In this document: piece by piece, positions 1 to 6,063 of the stretch
How positions within the stretch are numbered: position 1 is the stretch's first letter
How the letters are laid out: every line of letters starts with the position of its first letter
Assembly (NCBI GenBank): GCA_041623475.1
Contig: JBFJWU010000061.1
Span: 1 to 12,989, forward strand
Direction of reading: 5' to 3'
From: JBFJWU01 sp041623475 [NCBI: bacterium]
GTDB lineage: Bacteria; J088
Length of the DNA stretch: 12,989 bases
Program-made: the position numbers and the translations under genes
The notes under the pieces: generated by a model
Told to the model about the DNA's origin: nothing
Database searches by the model: none
Seen by the model: only the letters and a program-made list of their open reading frames with translations

Positions 1-263
1 AAACTGAACAGGACCGCACACCCAGCGGGCTGCTGATTCCGGCATCAGCGGCGCAACCCGACAACGGGTATCGGCGCTTTCGCGTCCTGGCAACCGGACC
101 GTTGTGCGCCGATGATCGAATGAGCGAATTTCCCGAACCCGCGATCCACGCCGGCGACATTGTCCTGGCACCCATCGAAGAACTGGGGATCTACCGCGAA
201 TCAGGGCAGGTGTACTACATCGCCCAGTACGAAATGATCGCTGCAGTTATTCGCGACAGCTGA
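1..263 (+). CDS. GroES/Cpn10-like protein, C-terminal part (5' end outside window)
   Basis: The open frame enters from the left edge and ends at TGA 261-263, giving 86 residues. The order of short motifs matches co-chaperonin GroES: SGLLIPASA (the GGIvlP strand after the mobile loop), then VLATGP (GroES AVGPG), then HAGDIVLAP (GroES vkvGDkVlf), then YYIAQYEMIAAVI (GroES eylilresdilavi). GroES caps the GroEL folding chamber as a heptamer in the cytoplasm. The copy is divergent: the spacing between ATGP and the GD strand is irregular, and the canonical GxG after AVGP is missing. It may therefore be a GroES-fold paralogue rather than the housekeeping co-chaperonin. No groEL is visible, although one could lie outside the window. 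The gene converges with the minus-strand gene that ends at 277. The family call is fairly secure; the function is inferred. Confidence 0.7.
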   Translation, partial: TEQDRTPSGLLIPASAAQPDNGYRRFRVLATGPLCADDRMSEFPEPAIHAGDIVLAPIEELGIYRESGQVYYIAQYEMIAAVIRDS

Positions 264-276
264 GCGCGTTTCCGGA

Positions 277-1224
277 TCAGGCCTCGGGCGATACCGCCAT
301 ATCAACTACGGCATTCCAGTCCACCTCATCCGGGACCCGTTCAATTACCGGTAACCGTCGACGTAACCGTTGCCAGAATGACTCGGGCGGCAGCACATCG
401 ACGCTGCGCAGTACGCGCACAATATCCCGAAAGCGTGCCAGGCGCTGCTCGGCAATCAAGCTGCGCCAGGCGATTGCAAATGCAGTATCCCGCCACCGTC
501 GTGATCGCAGCTCGTCGACAACGGCGACCAGCGCTTTTTCGGAAACCAGGCGATCGTCGAACATCAGGATCGCCAGTTGGAACGTGTCGTCAAAAACCCT
601 TAGCCTGCTGCCAAAGGACTGAAAATAGCTGGCATCCCGACGCCGTTCACGGCGAATAAAGATTCGTCGCACAGGAGCAGCATCGGCTGCATCTGTCATT
701 TGCTTGCGGATCTCGTCCTCGACAGCGGACCGGACATTGTGCAGCGCAAAAAGTCGGCGAACGACAGAGTCCGGAATCAGGCCGGTCCGCAGGTCCGCGT
801 ACATGCTGTAGATCAGTGGATCCTGGTCCCAGTCATCACCCAGCAGGACTTCGCGGTCGTCGCTGCCGACTTCCTTGGCCAGCGTGGCCAGGGCATGCAG
901 TTTGTAACCGAACGGGTCGGCGATTTCCTTCAATCGGCCTTTCTTGAGCAGCGACCACTGGTCCTTAAGAACCAGGCGCTGGACCGGTACCCCATCCAGG
1001 TCCAGTTTTTCTTTGAGCTTTCGCGCCATGAATGTCGGACTGGCGCTGAGCACGGTCAACCGCGACTGCTCGCCCAGCGACCGGACCAGCGCCGCCATCC
1101 CCGGCAATGTCAGTTTGCTGTGGACCGACTCGAAAGGCAGCCGGATCATTCGCAGCCGGTCCTCCAACGGCGTCGCCAGGTACGTCTTGTCCAGGTCCAT
1201 GCGGAAATGGGTCAGTGCCGTCAC
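277..1224 (-). CDS. APP1/DUF2183-type HAD-fold phosphatase-like protein
   Basis: The protein has 315 residues and probably belongs to the HAD superfamily, near the catalytic domain of phosphatidate phosphatase APP1. Visible motifs are the nucleophile motif DLDKT (D10, D12, T14) at the end of a first strand, PGM at 41-43, the SASP motif at 60-63 (APP1 family: LSnSP), K109 in YKLHAL, and GDDWDQDPLIY at 129-139, which matches the GDsgqxDpeiY metal-binding motif. The Arg-rich C-terminal half (about 180-315) is not recognised. There is no signal peptide, so it is probably cytoplasmic or peripheral at the membrane. The start is GTG at 1222-1224, which overlaps the mnmE stop as GTGA and lacks a clear Shine-Dalgarno sequence, implying translational coupling. 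A downstream ATG at 1198-1200 would delete the strand leading into DLDKT, so it is less likely. APP1 enzymes dephosphorylate phosphatidate or related phospholipids; the substrate here is not known. Confidence 0.7.
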   Translation of the reverse strand: MTALTHFRMDLDKTYLATPLEDRLRMIRLPFESVHSKLTLPGMAALVRSLGEQSRLTVLSASPTFMARKLKEKLDLDGVPVQRLVLKDQWSLLKKGRLKEIADPFGYKLHALATLAKEVGSDDREVLLGDDWDQDPLIYSMYADLRTGLIPDSVVRRLFALHNVRSAVEDEIRKQMTDAADAAPVRRIFIRRERRRDASYFQSFGSRLRVFDDTFQLAILMFDDRLVSEKALVAVVDELRSRRWRDTAFAIAWRSLIAEQRLARFRDIVRVLRSVDVLPPESFWQRLRRRLPVIERVPDEVDWNAVVDMAVSPEA

Positions 1225-2525
1225 TTGCCGATACAGAAACTGCTGAAGATTCGGTCCAGAACCTGCTCACTGTCCACCAGACCGAGCAACTGCTCCATTG
1301 CCCGAACGGCCAGCCGCACGTCCTCGGCAACGATTTCTGCAGGCTCGCCGCCGGCCAGCCGACCTGCGGCCCCATCCAGGTGTGCTGCGGCCTGACGGCA
1401 ATCTGCCTCCTGGCGCAACGTCTGGACGACCGTGTCGTCATCCGGTGGCGGGCACGCCGCCACAATTCGTGCACGTAGTTGGTCGATGCCGGTCCCGTGT
1501 AATCCGGACACAGGCAGTTCCCTGTCGTTGGGCGCCGATTGGATGTCCACTTTGTTCCAGACCCGGATAACCGGCGCGTCGGTCTTGACGTCGACGGCCG
1601 GGGCATCCGGTGCGGCCACCAGGACTACCACATCTGCGCTGGCGGCCTGTTGTTCTGTCCTGCGAATACCGTCGGCTTCGATAGGGTCGGCAATGTCTCG
1701 CAAGCCGGCCGTATCAATCAACCGTACCGGCAGGTCATTGATCCGGGTCGTTGATTCCAGGAAATCCCGCGTCGTGCCCGGTTGGTCGGATACGATGGCC
1801 CGATCCTTGCCAGTCAGGCAGTTCATCAATGTACTTTTGCCGACATTTGGTGCACCGGCCAGGACAATCGTCGCCCCGTGCGTCCAGATCCGCCCGGCAC
1901 CTGCCCGTTCTGCCTGCGAACGCAGTTCGGTGGCCACTGATACCAGTCGCTGAACAAGTTGCTGCCCCGTTTGCGGAGTAATCGGTTCATCCGGAAAATC
2001 AATCGCTGCCTCCAGCTGCGCCAGCAGGTCGACCAGTTCGTGACGCATGGCTTCGGCCCAGTCGCGCAGCGACCCTCCCAGTGCAGCCAGGGCTTTGGTC
2101 ACACCTGCCGGGCTGGCGGCATCAATCAAATCTGCCAGCGCCTCGGCCTCGGGCAGCCCCATCCTGCCGTTCAAGATCGCTCGACGCGTAAATGCGCCGG
2201 GACCTGCCAGTGACGCGCCACTGGCCTCGAGCGCGCAGACCAGTTGTCCGGCGATAACCGGATTGCCGTGCAGGTGAAATTCAACCAGGTCTTCGCCGGT
2301 GTAACTGTTGGGACCCTGAAAGTACAGGACCAGGCATTGGTCGATAGGCGCACCCGCCGAATCGCAGATCATCTGCAGCGATACCCGGCGAGATTCGACC
2401 TTCTCGGGGTGGCTACAGGTGGCGGCCACCAGATCGGGCACGGCCGGCCCGGACGCCCTGACAATGGCGATCGCACCGCGGCCTGGCGGCGTTGCTACTG
2501 CAACGATGGTCTGCTGTGCCGCCAT
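1221..2525 (-). CDS. mnmE: tRNA uridine-5-carboxymethylaminomethyl modification GTPase MnmE
   Basis: MnmE, with MnmG, installs the carboxymethylaminomethyl group on U34 of tRNAs that read split codon boxes. The protein has 434 residues, slightly short of the usual 450-460. The N-terminal tetrahydrofolate-binding domain opens with TIVAVATPPGRGAIAIVRASG and includes the SYTGEDLVEFHLHG segment (74-87). The GTPase domain sits inside a helical domain: Walker A/G1 GAPNVGKST (224-232), G2 TTRD (251-254), G3 DTAG (271-274), G4 NKVD (324-327). The C-terminus is the invariant FCIGK with Cys431. The ATG start at 2523-2525 gives the family N-terminus. It has only weak Shine-Dalgarno character and lies 24 bp after the hydrolase stop, with a palindrome in the gap. 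Its 3' end overlaps the next gene by 4 bp. The usual neighbours of mnmE (rnpA, yidC, mnmG) are absent from the window. Confidence 0.97.
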   Translation of the reverse strand: MAAQQTIVAVATPPGRGAIAIVRASGPAVPDLVAATCSHPEKVESRRVSLQMICDSAGAPIDQCLVLYFQGPNSYTGEDLVEFHLHGNPVIAGQLVCALEASGASLAGPGAFTRRAILNGRMGLPEAEALADLIDAASPAGVTKALAALGGSLRDWAEAMRHELVDLLAQLEAAIDFPDEPITPQTGQQLVQRLVSVATELRSQAERAGAGRIWTHGATIVLAGAPNVGKSTLMNCLTGKDRAIVSDQPGTTRDFLESTTRINDLPVRLIDTAGLRDIADPIEADGIRRTEQQAASADVVVLVAAPDAPAVDVKTDAPVIRVWNKVDIQSAPNDRELPVSGLHGTGIDQLRARIVAACPPPDDDTVVQTLRQEADCRQAAAHLDGAAGRLAGGEPAEIVAEDVRLAVRAMEQLLGLVDSEQVLDRIFSSFCIGK

Positions 2526-2536
2526 GGGTGCTGCTG

Positions 2537-2551
2537 GATCCGGTCCGGATC
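2537..2551. repeat. 15-bp perfect palindrome between the hydrolase gene and mnmE
   Basis: GATCCGG (2537-2543), a central T, and CCGGATC (2545-2551) form a perfect inverted repeat. It covers part of the hydrolase stop and sits 12 bp before the mnmE ATG, where a ribosome binding site would be. As RNA it could form a short GC-rich hairpin of about 5 bp with a 5-nt loop. It may modulate mnmE initiation or be chance; no uridine run follows, so it is not a standard terminator. Confidence 0.4.
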
Positions 2552-3260
2552 AGACGTCGACCGAACCGCCTGGATCCATTGTGACGACATACGAATCCCC
2601 GCCAAGCAGCTCCTGCAACTGCTCGGGCGTACCGGTCAGCAATGGAAAGGTTCCGTAATGGACTGGAATCACGGTGCCAACGTTCAGCAGTTCGACCGCT
2701 TTGGCCGCTTCGCGGGGTCCCATCGTGAAATGGTCGCCGATTGGCAGGCAGGCGGCCTCTGGTGAGTACAATTCGCCGATCAACTGCATATCCAGGAACA
2801 CGCAGGTATCACCGGCGACGTACAGGGTTCGCTCGTTTTCGAAGTGAATCACAAATCCTGCTGGCTCGCCCCCGTAGATAATCTGGTTACCATCCATAAT
2901 CCCGCCGGAATGTCGCGCATCGACCATCGTAATATCCAGCCCGGCAACGGATTGGGTGCCACCCTTGTTCATCGCACTGATGTTGCCGACCCCTTTGCCC
3001 TCCAGCCAGGCCGCGATTTCAGGAATACAAACGATTGTCGGTTCATGGGCCTTGGCGATCGCAACCAGGTCGCCAACATGATCGAAGTGGCCGTGGGTCA
3101 CAAGCAACATATCCAACCCGGCAAATCGATCGATGGATTTCCATTCATCGGGGCAGGACGGGTTGTCATTCAGCCACGGATCAATCAGTACCGTTTTGCC
3201 TTCGGGGGATTCCAGCAGCAGGGTCGCATGCCCCAGCCACGTTACTTTCACACCTGCCAT
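2550..3260 (-). CDS. Metallo-beta-lactamase-fold metal-dependent hydrolase, UPF0173 type
   Basis: The protein has 236 residues and a single MBL-fold domain. The N-terminus VTWLGHATLLLES (6-18) is typical of UPF0173/UlaG-like proteins. Metal ligands visible are H56-G-H58-F-D60-H61, H117 in DARHSGG, D151 in YVAGDT, and H201 in PVHYGTFP near the C-terminus. UPF0173 proteins are cytoplasmic metal-dependent hydrolases with no settled substrate. The start is ATG 3258-3260 because AAAGGAGG lies 6 nt upstream (3267-3274). A longer reading that begins at 3326 would add a hydrophobic stretch not seen in the family and would translate through the likely promoter. It is the first gene of the operon with mnmE and the APP1-like gene, and is transcribed divergently from fur. 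The family is secure; the role is unknown. Confidence 0.92.
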   Translation of the reverse strand: MAGVKVTWLGHATLLLESPEGKTVLIDPWLNDNPSCPDEWKSIDRFAGLDMLLVTHGHFDHVGDLVAIAKAHEPTIVCIPEIAAWLEGKGVGNISAMNKGGTQSVAGLDITMVDARHSGGIMDGNQIIYGGEPAGFVIHFENERTLYVAGDTCVFLDMQLIGELYSPEAACLPIGDHFTMGPREAAKAVELLNVGTVIPVHYGTFPLLTGTPEQLQELLGGDSYVVTMDPGGSVDV

Positions 3261-3266
3261 CACGGG

Positions 3267-3274
3267 CCTCCTTT
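3267..3274 (-). promoter_or_regulatory. Strong ribosome binding site that fixes the start of the MBL-fold hydrolase
   Basis: On the minus strand this reads AAAGGAGG, six bases before ATG 3258-3260. It is a near-ideal Shine-Dalgarno sequence and rules against the upstream in-frame start at 3326. Confidence 0.8.
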
Positions 3275-3297
3275 GGTCAACACTGACGAGAACTAGC

Positions 3298-3326
3298 ACG
3301 ATACCGAATGCCGGTATGCGCTGCAA
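3298..3326 (-). promoter_or_regulatory. Candidate promoter and overlapping dyad for the hydrolase-mnmE operon
   Basis: On the minus strand a -35-like TTGCAG (3321-3326) and a -10-like TATCGT (3298-3303) are separated by exactly 17 bp. Inside and overlapping the -10 lies a perfect dyad: ATACCG (3301-3306), five bases, CGGTAT (3312-3317). A repressor bound there would cover the promoter. The hexamers are only moderate matches (four of six for the -10), so this is a candidate. Confidence 0.35.
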
Positions 3327-3361
3327 TGCCAGATTGGCGTCAAGCCTCGAAAACAGCCGGT

Positions 3362-3367
3362 TATAAT
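3362..3367 (+). promoter_or_regulatory. -10 element of the likely fur promoter
   Basis: The perfect hexamer TATAAT lies 38 bp before the fur ATG. It would start transcription near 3374 and leave a leader of about 30 nt containing GGAG (3395-3398), 7 nt before the ATG. No good -35 is found at 16-18 bp spacing (GTCAAG at 3339-3344 is poor), so the promoter may need an activator. I see no classical 19-bp Fur box; only a single TTATAAT half-site overlaps the -10. Confidence 0.5.
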
Positions 3368-3405
3368 ATAGGCGGAACGGATGAGGGAAGGTGTGGAGTT
3401 AGGCA

Positions 3406-3891
3406 ATGGGATCGGATCAAAACCTGCGCCTGGTGCATGAAGACGAGCTGATCGAGACTGCGATGCAGGTCTTCGAGGGTTTTTTGCGCGAAAAGGGGTT
3501 GAAACAGACCCGCCAACGACAGGTGATCCTCAACACATTCCTTGAGGACGACGAGCACGTAACGGCTGAAGACCTTTATCGACGGGTCCAGAACCACGAT
3601 TCCGGCATCGGTTTTGCCACCGTTTACCGGACCCTGCACTTGATCGTCGAGTCCGGAATCGCCCGTGAACGAGAGTTCGCCCAGGGGCGAAAGTTCTACG
3701 AGCACGTCATCGGTGAAACCCATCACCATCACCACCTGATTTGCACATCCTGCGACAAAATTGTCGAATTTATCTGCCCCGACGTCGTCGAACAGTCACA
3801 GGTCAAAACAGCCGAGGAACACGGTTTTGTCCTGACCGGACACGTCCATGAACTGTTCGGTGTCTGCCCCGACTGCCAGGGCAAGAACTGA
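3406..3891 (+). CDS. fur: Fur-family metal-responsive transcriptional regulator
   Basis: The protein has 161 residues. An N-terminal winged helix (about 22-90) contains KGLKQTRQRQVIL and the recognition-helix motif GFATVYRTLHLI (69-80). The C-terminal dimerisation and metal domain has five consecutive histidines (106-110), C113-x2-C116, and C154-x2-C157, the pattern of a structural zinc site. The sequence KIVEF has Glu (E121) where peroxide-sensing PerR has the Asp that supports metal-catalysed oxidation. This favours an iron- or zinc-sensing Fur/Zur type over PerR, although family members are hard to separate by eye. It is cytoplasmic and DNA-binding, and normally represses metal uptake genes. 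The ATG at 3406 follows GGAG with 7-nt spacing. rimO follows after 46 bp. The N-terminus is about 15 residues longer than E. coli Fur. Confidence 0.93.
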   Translation: MGSDQNLRLVHEDELIETAMQVFEGFLREKGLKQTRQRQVILNTFLEDDEHVTAEDLYRRVQNHDSGIGFATVYRTLHLIVESGIAREREFAQGRKFYEHVIGETHHHHHLICTSCDKIVEFICPDVVEQSQVKTAEEHGFVLTGHVHELFGVCPDCQGKN

Positions 3892-3896
3892 CCCGA

Positions 3897-3918
3897 TGCC
3901 GGACCTGCCGGCACCTTT
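3897..3918 (+). terminator. Short GC-rich hairpin between fur and rimO
   Basis: TGCCGG (3897-3902), a 5-base loop, and CCGGCA (3908-3913) form a perfect 6-bp stem, followed by CCTTT. It lies just after the fur stop and about 24 bp before rimO. The T-run is short, so it is at most a weak attenuator; it could also be a processing hairpin that separates fur and rimO expression. Confidence 0.3.
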
Positions 3919-3937
3919 CTGAAATCGGAACGCTTTA

Positions 3938-5296
3938 ATGCCGGAACCCGGGAAAACCGTGTACGTCGTCTCGCTTGGTTGCTCAAAGGCCCAGGTCGAT
4001 GCCGAGGCCGCCCTGGCAACCCTGGTCGCCCGGGGTTACACCCTGGCCGACCAGCCGGAAGGCGCGGACATGGTTGTCGTCAATACCTGCGGCTTTATCG
4101 AGCCCGCAGTCCAGGAGTCCGTCGATACGATCGTCTCGCTCGGCGACATGAAAGATGCCGGCGACATCGGCGAACTGGTAGTTGGCGGCTGCCTGGTGGA
4201 CCGTTACGGAACGTCGCTTGGGGACGAACTGCCCGAAGTCGACCGGTTTTTTGGTAGCGGCGCGTTTCGCCAGTGGGCCGATCGCGAGCGCGGCCAACGG
4301 ATCCTGGCCAGCCCGGGCCCGGCCTTGCCTGATTCCACGGATGGCCGGATACTTCTGAACGCCCCCCACTACAGTTATCTCAAAATCGCTGAAGGGTGCG
4401 ACCGCGCCTGTGCGTTTTGTACGATTCCGTCAATCCGCGGAAAACAGCGCAGCCGCGCAATGGCCGATATTCTGGCCGAATTGGACAGTCTGGCTGCACA
4501 GGGTGTGCGCGAAGCGGTCCTCGTCAGCCAGGATACCGTGCGCTGGGGACTGGATCTGGAACCCCGGCAACGCCTGGGCGACCTGATGAATGCGATTGAA
4601 CTGGGGCACGGACCGGACTGGGTTCGCCTGCACTACCTGTATCCGGACGCAGCGGCCGAAGCAATCGTTGATCAACTGGCTGCCGGCGACCGAATTGTCC
4701 CCTATGTGGACGTTCCCATTCAGCACGTCTCGGACGACGTCCTGGCGCGAATGCGCCGCGCCCATCGGCGGCACGATATCGAACGGCTGGTCGAACGCCT
4801 GCGCACGGTCAACCCGGACATTTCGATCCGGACGACCGTCATTGTTGGTCACCCGGGCGAATCGGACCAGGATGTCACGGAACTGTGCCGGTTCCTGTCA
4901 GATATTCGCTTCGATGCGGTCGGCATCTTTACCTACTGGGATGAAGAAGGTACACGGTCCGCCGAGCAGACTGACAAGGTCGACCCCGACGAACAGCAGG
5001 ACCGCGCAGCCGCTGTCGAAGACGCGGCTCGCGAGGCAGCAGAACTGGCGGCAGAACGATTTGTCGGCCGTATGCTGCCTGTTCTGGCCGACGGACTGGA
5101 CCCGGTCGAAGGCCGGGACTGGATTGGGCGCCACCCGGGACAGGCGCCGGATGTCGACGGTATTGTCATCCTGCGCGGCTTCCAGGGACCGGCAGGAACC
5201 ATTGTCCCGGCAAAGATTGTCGGGACTGATGGTTTCAACCTGGTCGCGGAACCCGCCAGTACCGAGCCCGGTCTGAAGATCATCTCCAATCCCTGA
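3938..5296 (+). CDS. rimO: Ribosomal protein S12 (aspartate) methylthiotransferase RimO
   Basis: RimO is a radical-SAM enzyme that adds a methylthio group to the beta-carbon of a conserved Asp of ribosomal protein S12. The protein has 452 residues. The N-terminal UPF0004 domain starts YVVSLGCSKAQVDAE and carries C15, C51 and C85, ligands of the auxiliary [4Fe-4S] cluster. The radical-SAM core has C154-x3-C158-x2-C161 within YLKIAEGCDRACAFCTIP, followed by RGKQRSR. RimO-type motifs follow: SQDTVRWGLDL, WVRLHYLYP, and YVDVPIQHVSDDVLARM. The last 75 or so residues fit a TRAM RNA/protein-binding domain. RLHYLYP and VPIQH favour RimO over the tRNA enzyme MiaB. A family-typical proline in SLGCPKN is replaced by Ser. 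ATG 3938 is preceded by GGAA at about 7 nt. It probably shares a transcript with fur. Confidence 0.95.
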   Translation: MPEPGKTVYVVSLGCSKAQVDAEAALATLVARGYTLADQPEGADMVVVNTCGFIEPAVQESVDTIVSLGDMKDAGDIGELVVGGCLVDRYGTSLGDELPEVDRFFGSGAFRQWADRERGQRILASPGPALPDSTDGRILLNAPHYSYLKIAEGCDRACAFCTIPSIRGKQRSRAMADILAELDSLAAQGVREAVLVSQDTVRWGLDLEPRQRLGDLMNAIELGHGPDWVRLHYLYPDAAAEAIVDQLAAGDRIVPYVDVPIQHVSDDVLARMRRAHRRHDIERLVERLRTVNPDISIRTTVIVGHPGESDQDVTELCRFLSDIRFDAVGIFTYWDEEGTRSAEQTDKVDPDEQQDRAAAVEDAAREAAELAAERFVGRMLPVLADGLDPVEGRDWIGRHPGQAPDVDGIVILRGFQGPAGTIVPAKIVGTDGFNLVAEPASTEPGLKIISNP

Positions 5297-5307
5297 ACAA
5301 CTGCGGA

Positions 5308-5333
5308 CCCCGTCCTGACAGGCCTTTCGGGGG
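5308..5333 (+). terminator. Weak hairpin after rimO
   Basis: CCCCG (5308-5312) can pair with CGGGG (5328-5332), with an inner CCT/AGG match. The stem begins 12 bp after the rimO stop. No T-run follows, so intrinsic termination is doubtful. The next gene has its own promoter directly downstream, which makes an end of transcript here plausible. Confidence 0.25.
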
Positions 5334-5347
5334 ATCGATCCGGACAG

Positions 5348-5376
5348 TTGCACATCCTGAACCGATTCAATACAAT
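5348..5376 (+). promoter_or_regulatory. Likely sigma-70-type promoter of the DksA-like gene
   Basis: TTGCAC (5348-5353), a 17-bp spacer, and TACAAT (5371-5376) form a plausible housekeeping promoter: the -10 matches five of six bases and the spacing is ideal. Transcription would start near 5383, which fits the GTG start at 5410 and leaves almost no leader for the upstream ATG at 5392. Confidence 0.55.
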
Positions 5377-5409
5377 AGTGCGCCTGATGAAATGACCTCA
5401 GGGGGCACC

Positions 5410-5877
5410 GTGGCAAAACCGCGCAAACTTACAGCAAAGCAAACTGAATCCTTCCGCAAGGACCTGGAAGAGATTCGTCGTGAAGTCCTGTCCGGGATTC
5501 AGCAACGAATCGCGGCCAAACGGGATGATACAGGCGTCAAGGAAATTGGCGACGATTTCGATTCTGCGTCAGAAGGGCGAGAGCAGGAACTGGGGTTCCT
5601 GATGAACACCCGCGACCGGGAGAAAATTGTCAAGATCGAGGAAGCCCTGCGCCGGATCGACGACGGTGAATATGGCATCTGCGAAGAATGCGGCGAACCG
5701 ATCGGTGCCGCCCGGCTAAAGGCCATGCCATTCACGGTCCTGTGCGTACGTTGTCAGGAAGCCGAAGAAGAATGGACCAAAATCGCCCGCGAACGCGAAC
5801 TGGAAGAGGACGACCGTCAGTTCTTTGAAGTCGCCGAATCCGAACTGGCCGACAAGGGCAACGACGTCGAAGACTGA
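5410..5877 (+). CDS. DksA/TraR-family zinc-finger transcription factor
   Basis: The protein has 155 residues from GTG 5410. DksA binds the secondary channel of RNA polymerase and, with ppGpp, tunes rRNA and biosynthetic promoters. The N-terminal half (about 8-85) is a charged helical hairpin with the acidic tip motif D48-x-x-D51-x-A53, as in E. coli DksA (DxxDxA). The zinc finger is C91-x2-C94 and C112-x2-C115 within the typical GEYGICEECGEPI...RLKAMPFTVLCVRCQ. An acidic tail extends to residue 155. The GTG start is preferred over ATG 5392 because AGGGGG (5400-5405) precedes it and the protein then opens MAKPRKLTAKQ, a usual DksA-like N-terminus. The retained DxxDxA supports a polymerase-modulating role, but I do not claim strict orthology to E. 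coli dksA. It has its own promoter and converges with the lipoprotein pair. Confidence 0.9.
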   Translation: MAKPRKLTAKQTESFRKDLEEIRREVLSGIQQRIAAKRDDTGVKEIGDDFDSASEGREQELGFLMNTRDREKIVKIEEALRRIDDGEYGICEECGEPIGAARLKAMPFTVLCVRCQEAEEEWTKIARERELEEDDRQFFEVAESELADKGNDVED

Positions 5878-6052
5878 CGTGTGTTGTCTGGCTTTTGGGC
5901 CGTTTACTTCGAGCAGTCACAGCCAGCCAGTTGATTGATCTATTCCGGGGTTCGGGCAGCAGGATTTCCCTCTGGTCCACCCGGCAACCGGTTCATTAAG
6001 ATCGTCGATTCAATTCGAAATCGCTGCGCCTGATGTCCGGACAATTCGGAAG
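5878..6052. other. Convergent intergenic spacer
   Basis: These 175 bp lie between the ends of the DksA-like gene and the minus-strand lipoprotein gene. CTGGCT (5888-5893) and AGCCAG (5921-5926) could form a loose 6-bp stem with a large loop just after the DksA-like stop. No T-run, repeat, reading frame with a ribosome site, or RNA gene is recognisable. Confidence 0.5.
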
Positions 6053-6063
6053 TTAGTTGTCCG
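6038..6063 (-). terminator. Candidate hairpin at the end of the lipoprotein operon
   Basis: CGGACAA (6038-6044) and TTGTCCG (6057-6063) form a perfect 7-bp inverted repeat around a 12-base loop, spanning the TAA stop of the minus-strand gene (6053-6055). No uridine tract follows on either strand, so it may be a weak terminator or an mRNA-stabilising 3' hairpin. Confidence 0.3.

Noticed and set aside
965-1606. Minus-strand open frame overlapping the mnmE end in another frame
   Set aside because: MnmE is intact through its FCIGK terminus and the APP1-like gene covers the rest.
2543-2557. A 15-base word shared with 7584-7598
   Set aside because: The contexts differ (an intergenic edge and the inside of a gene) and one such match in 13 kb is compatible with chance.
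3261-3326. N-terminal extension of the MBL-fold hydrolase by 22 codons
   Set aside because: A near-perfect Shine-Dalgarno sequence precedes the internal ATG at 3258-3260, and the family begins at that point.
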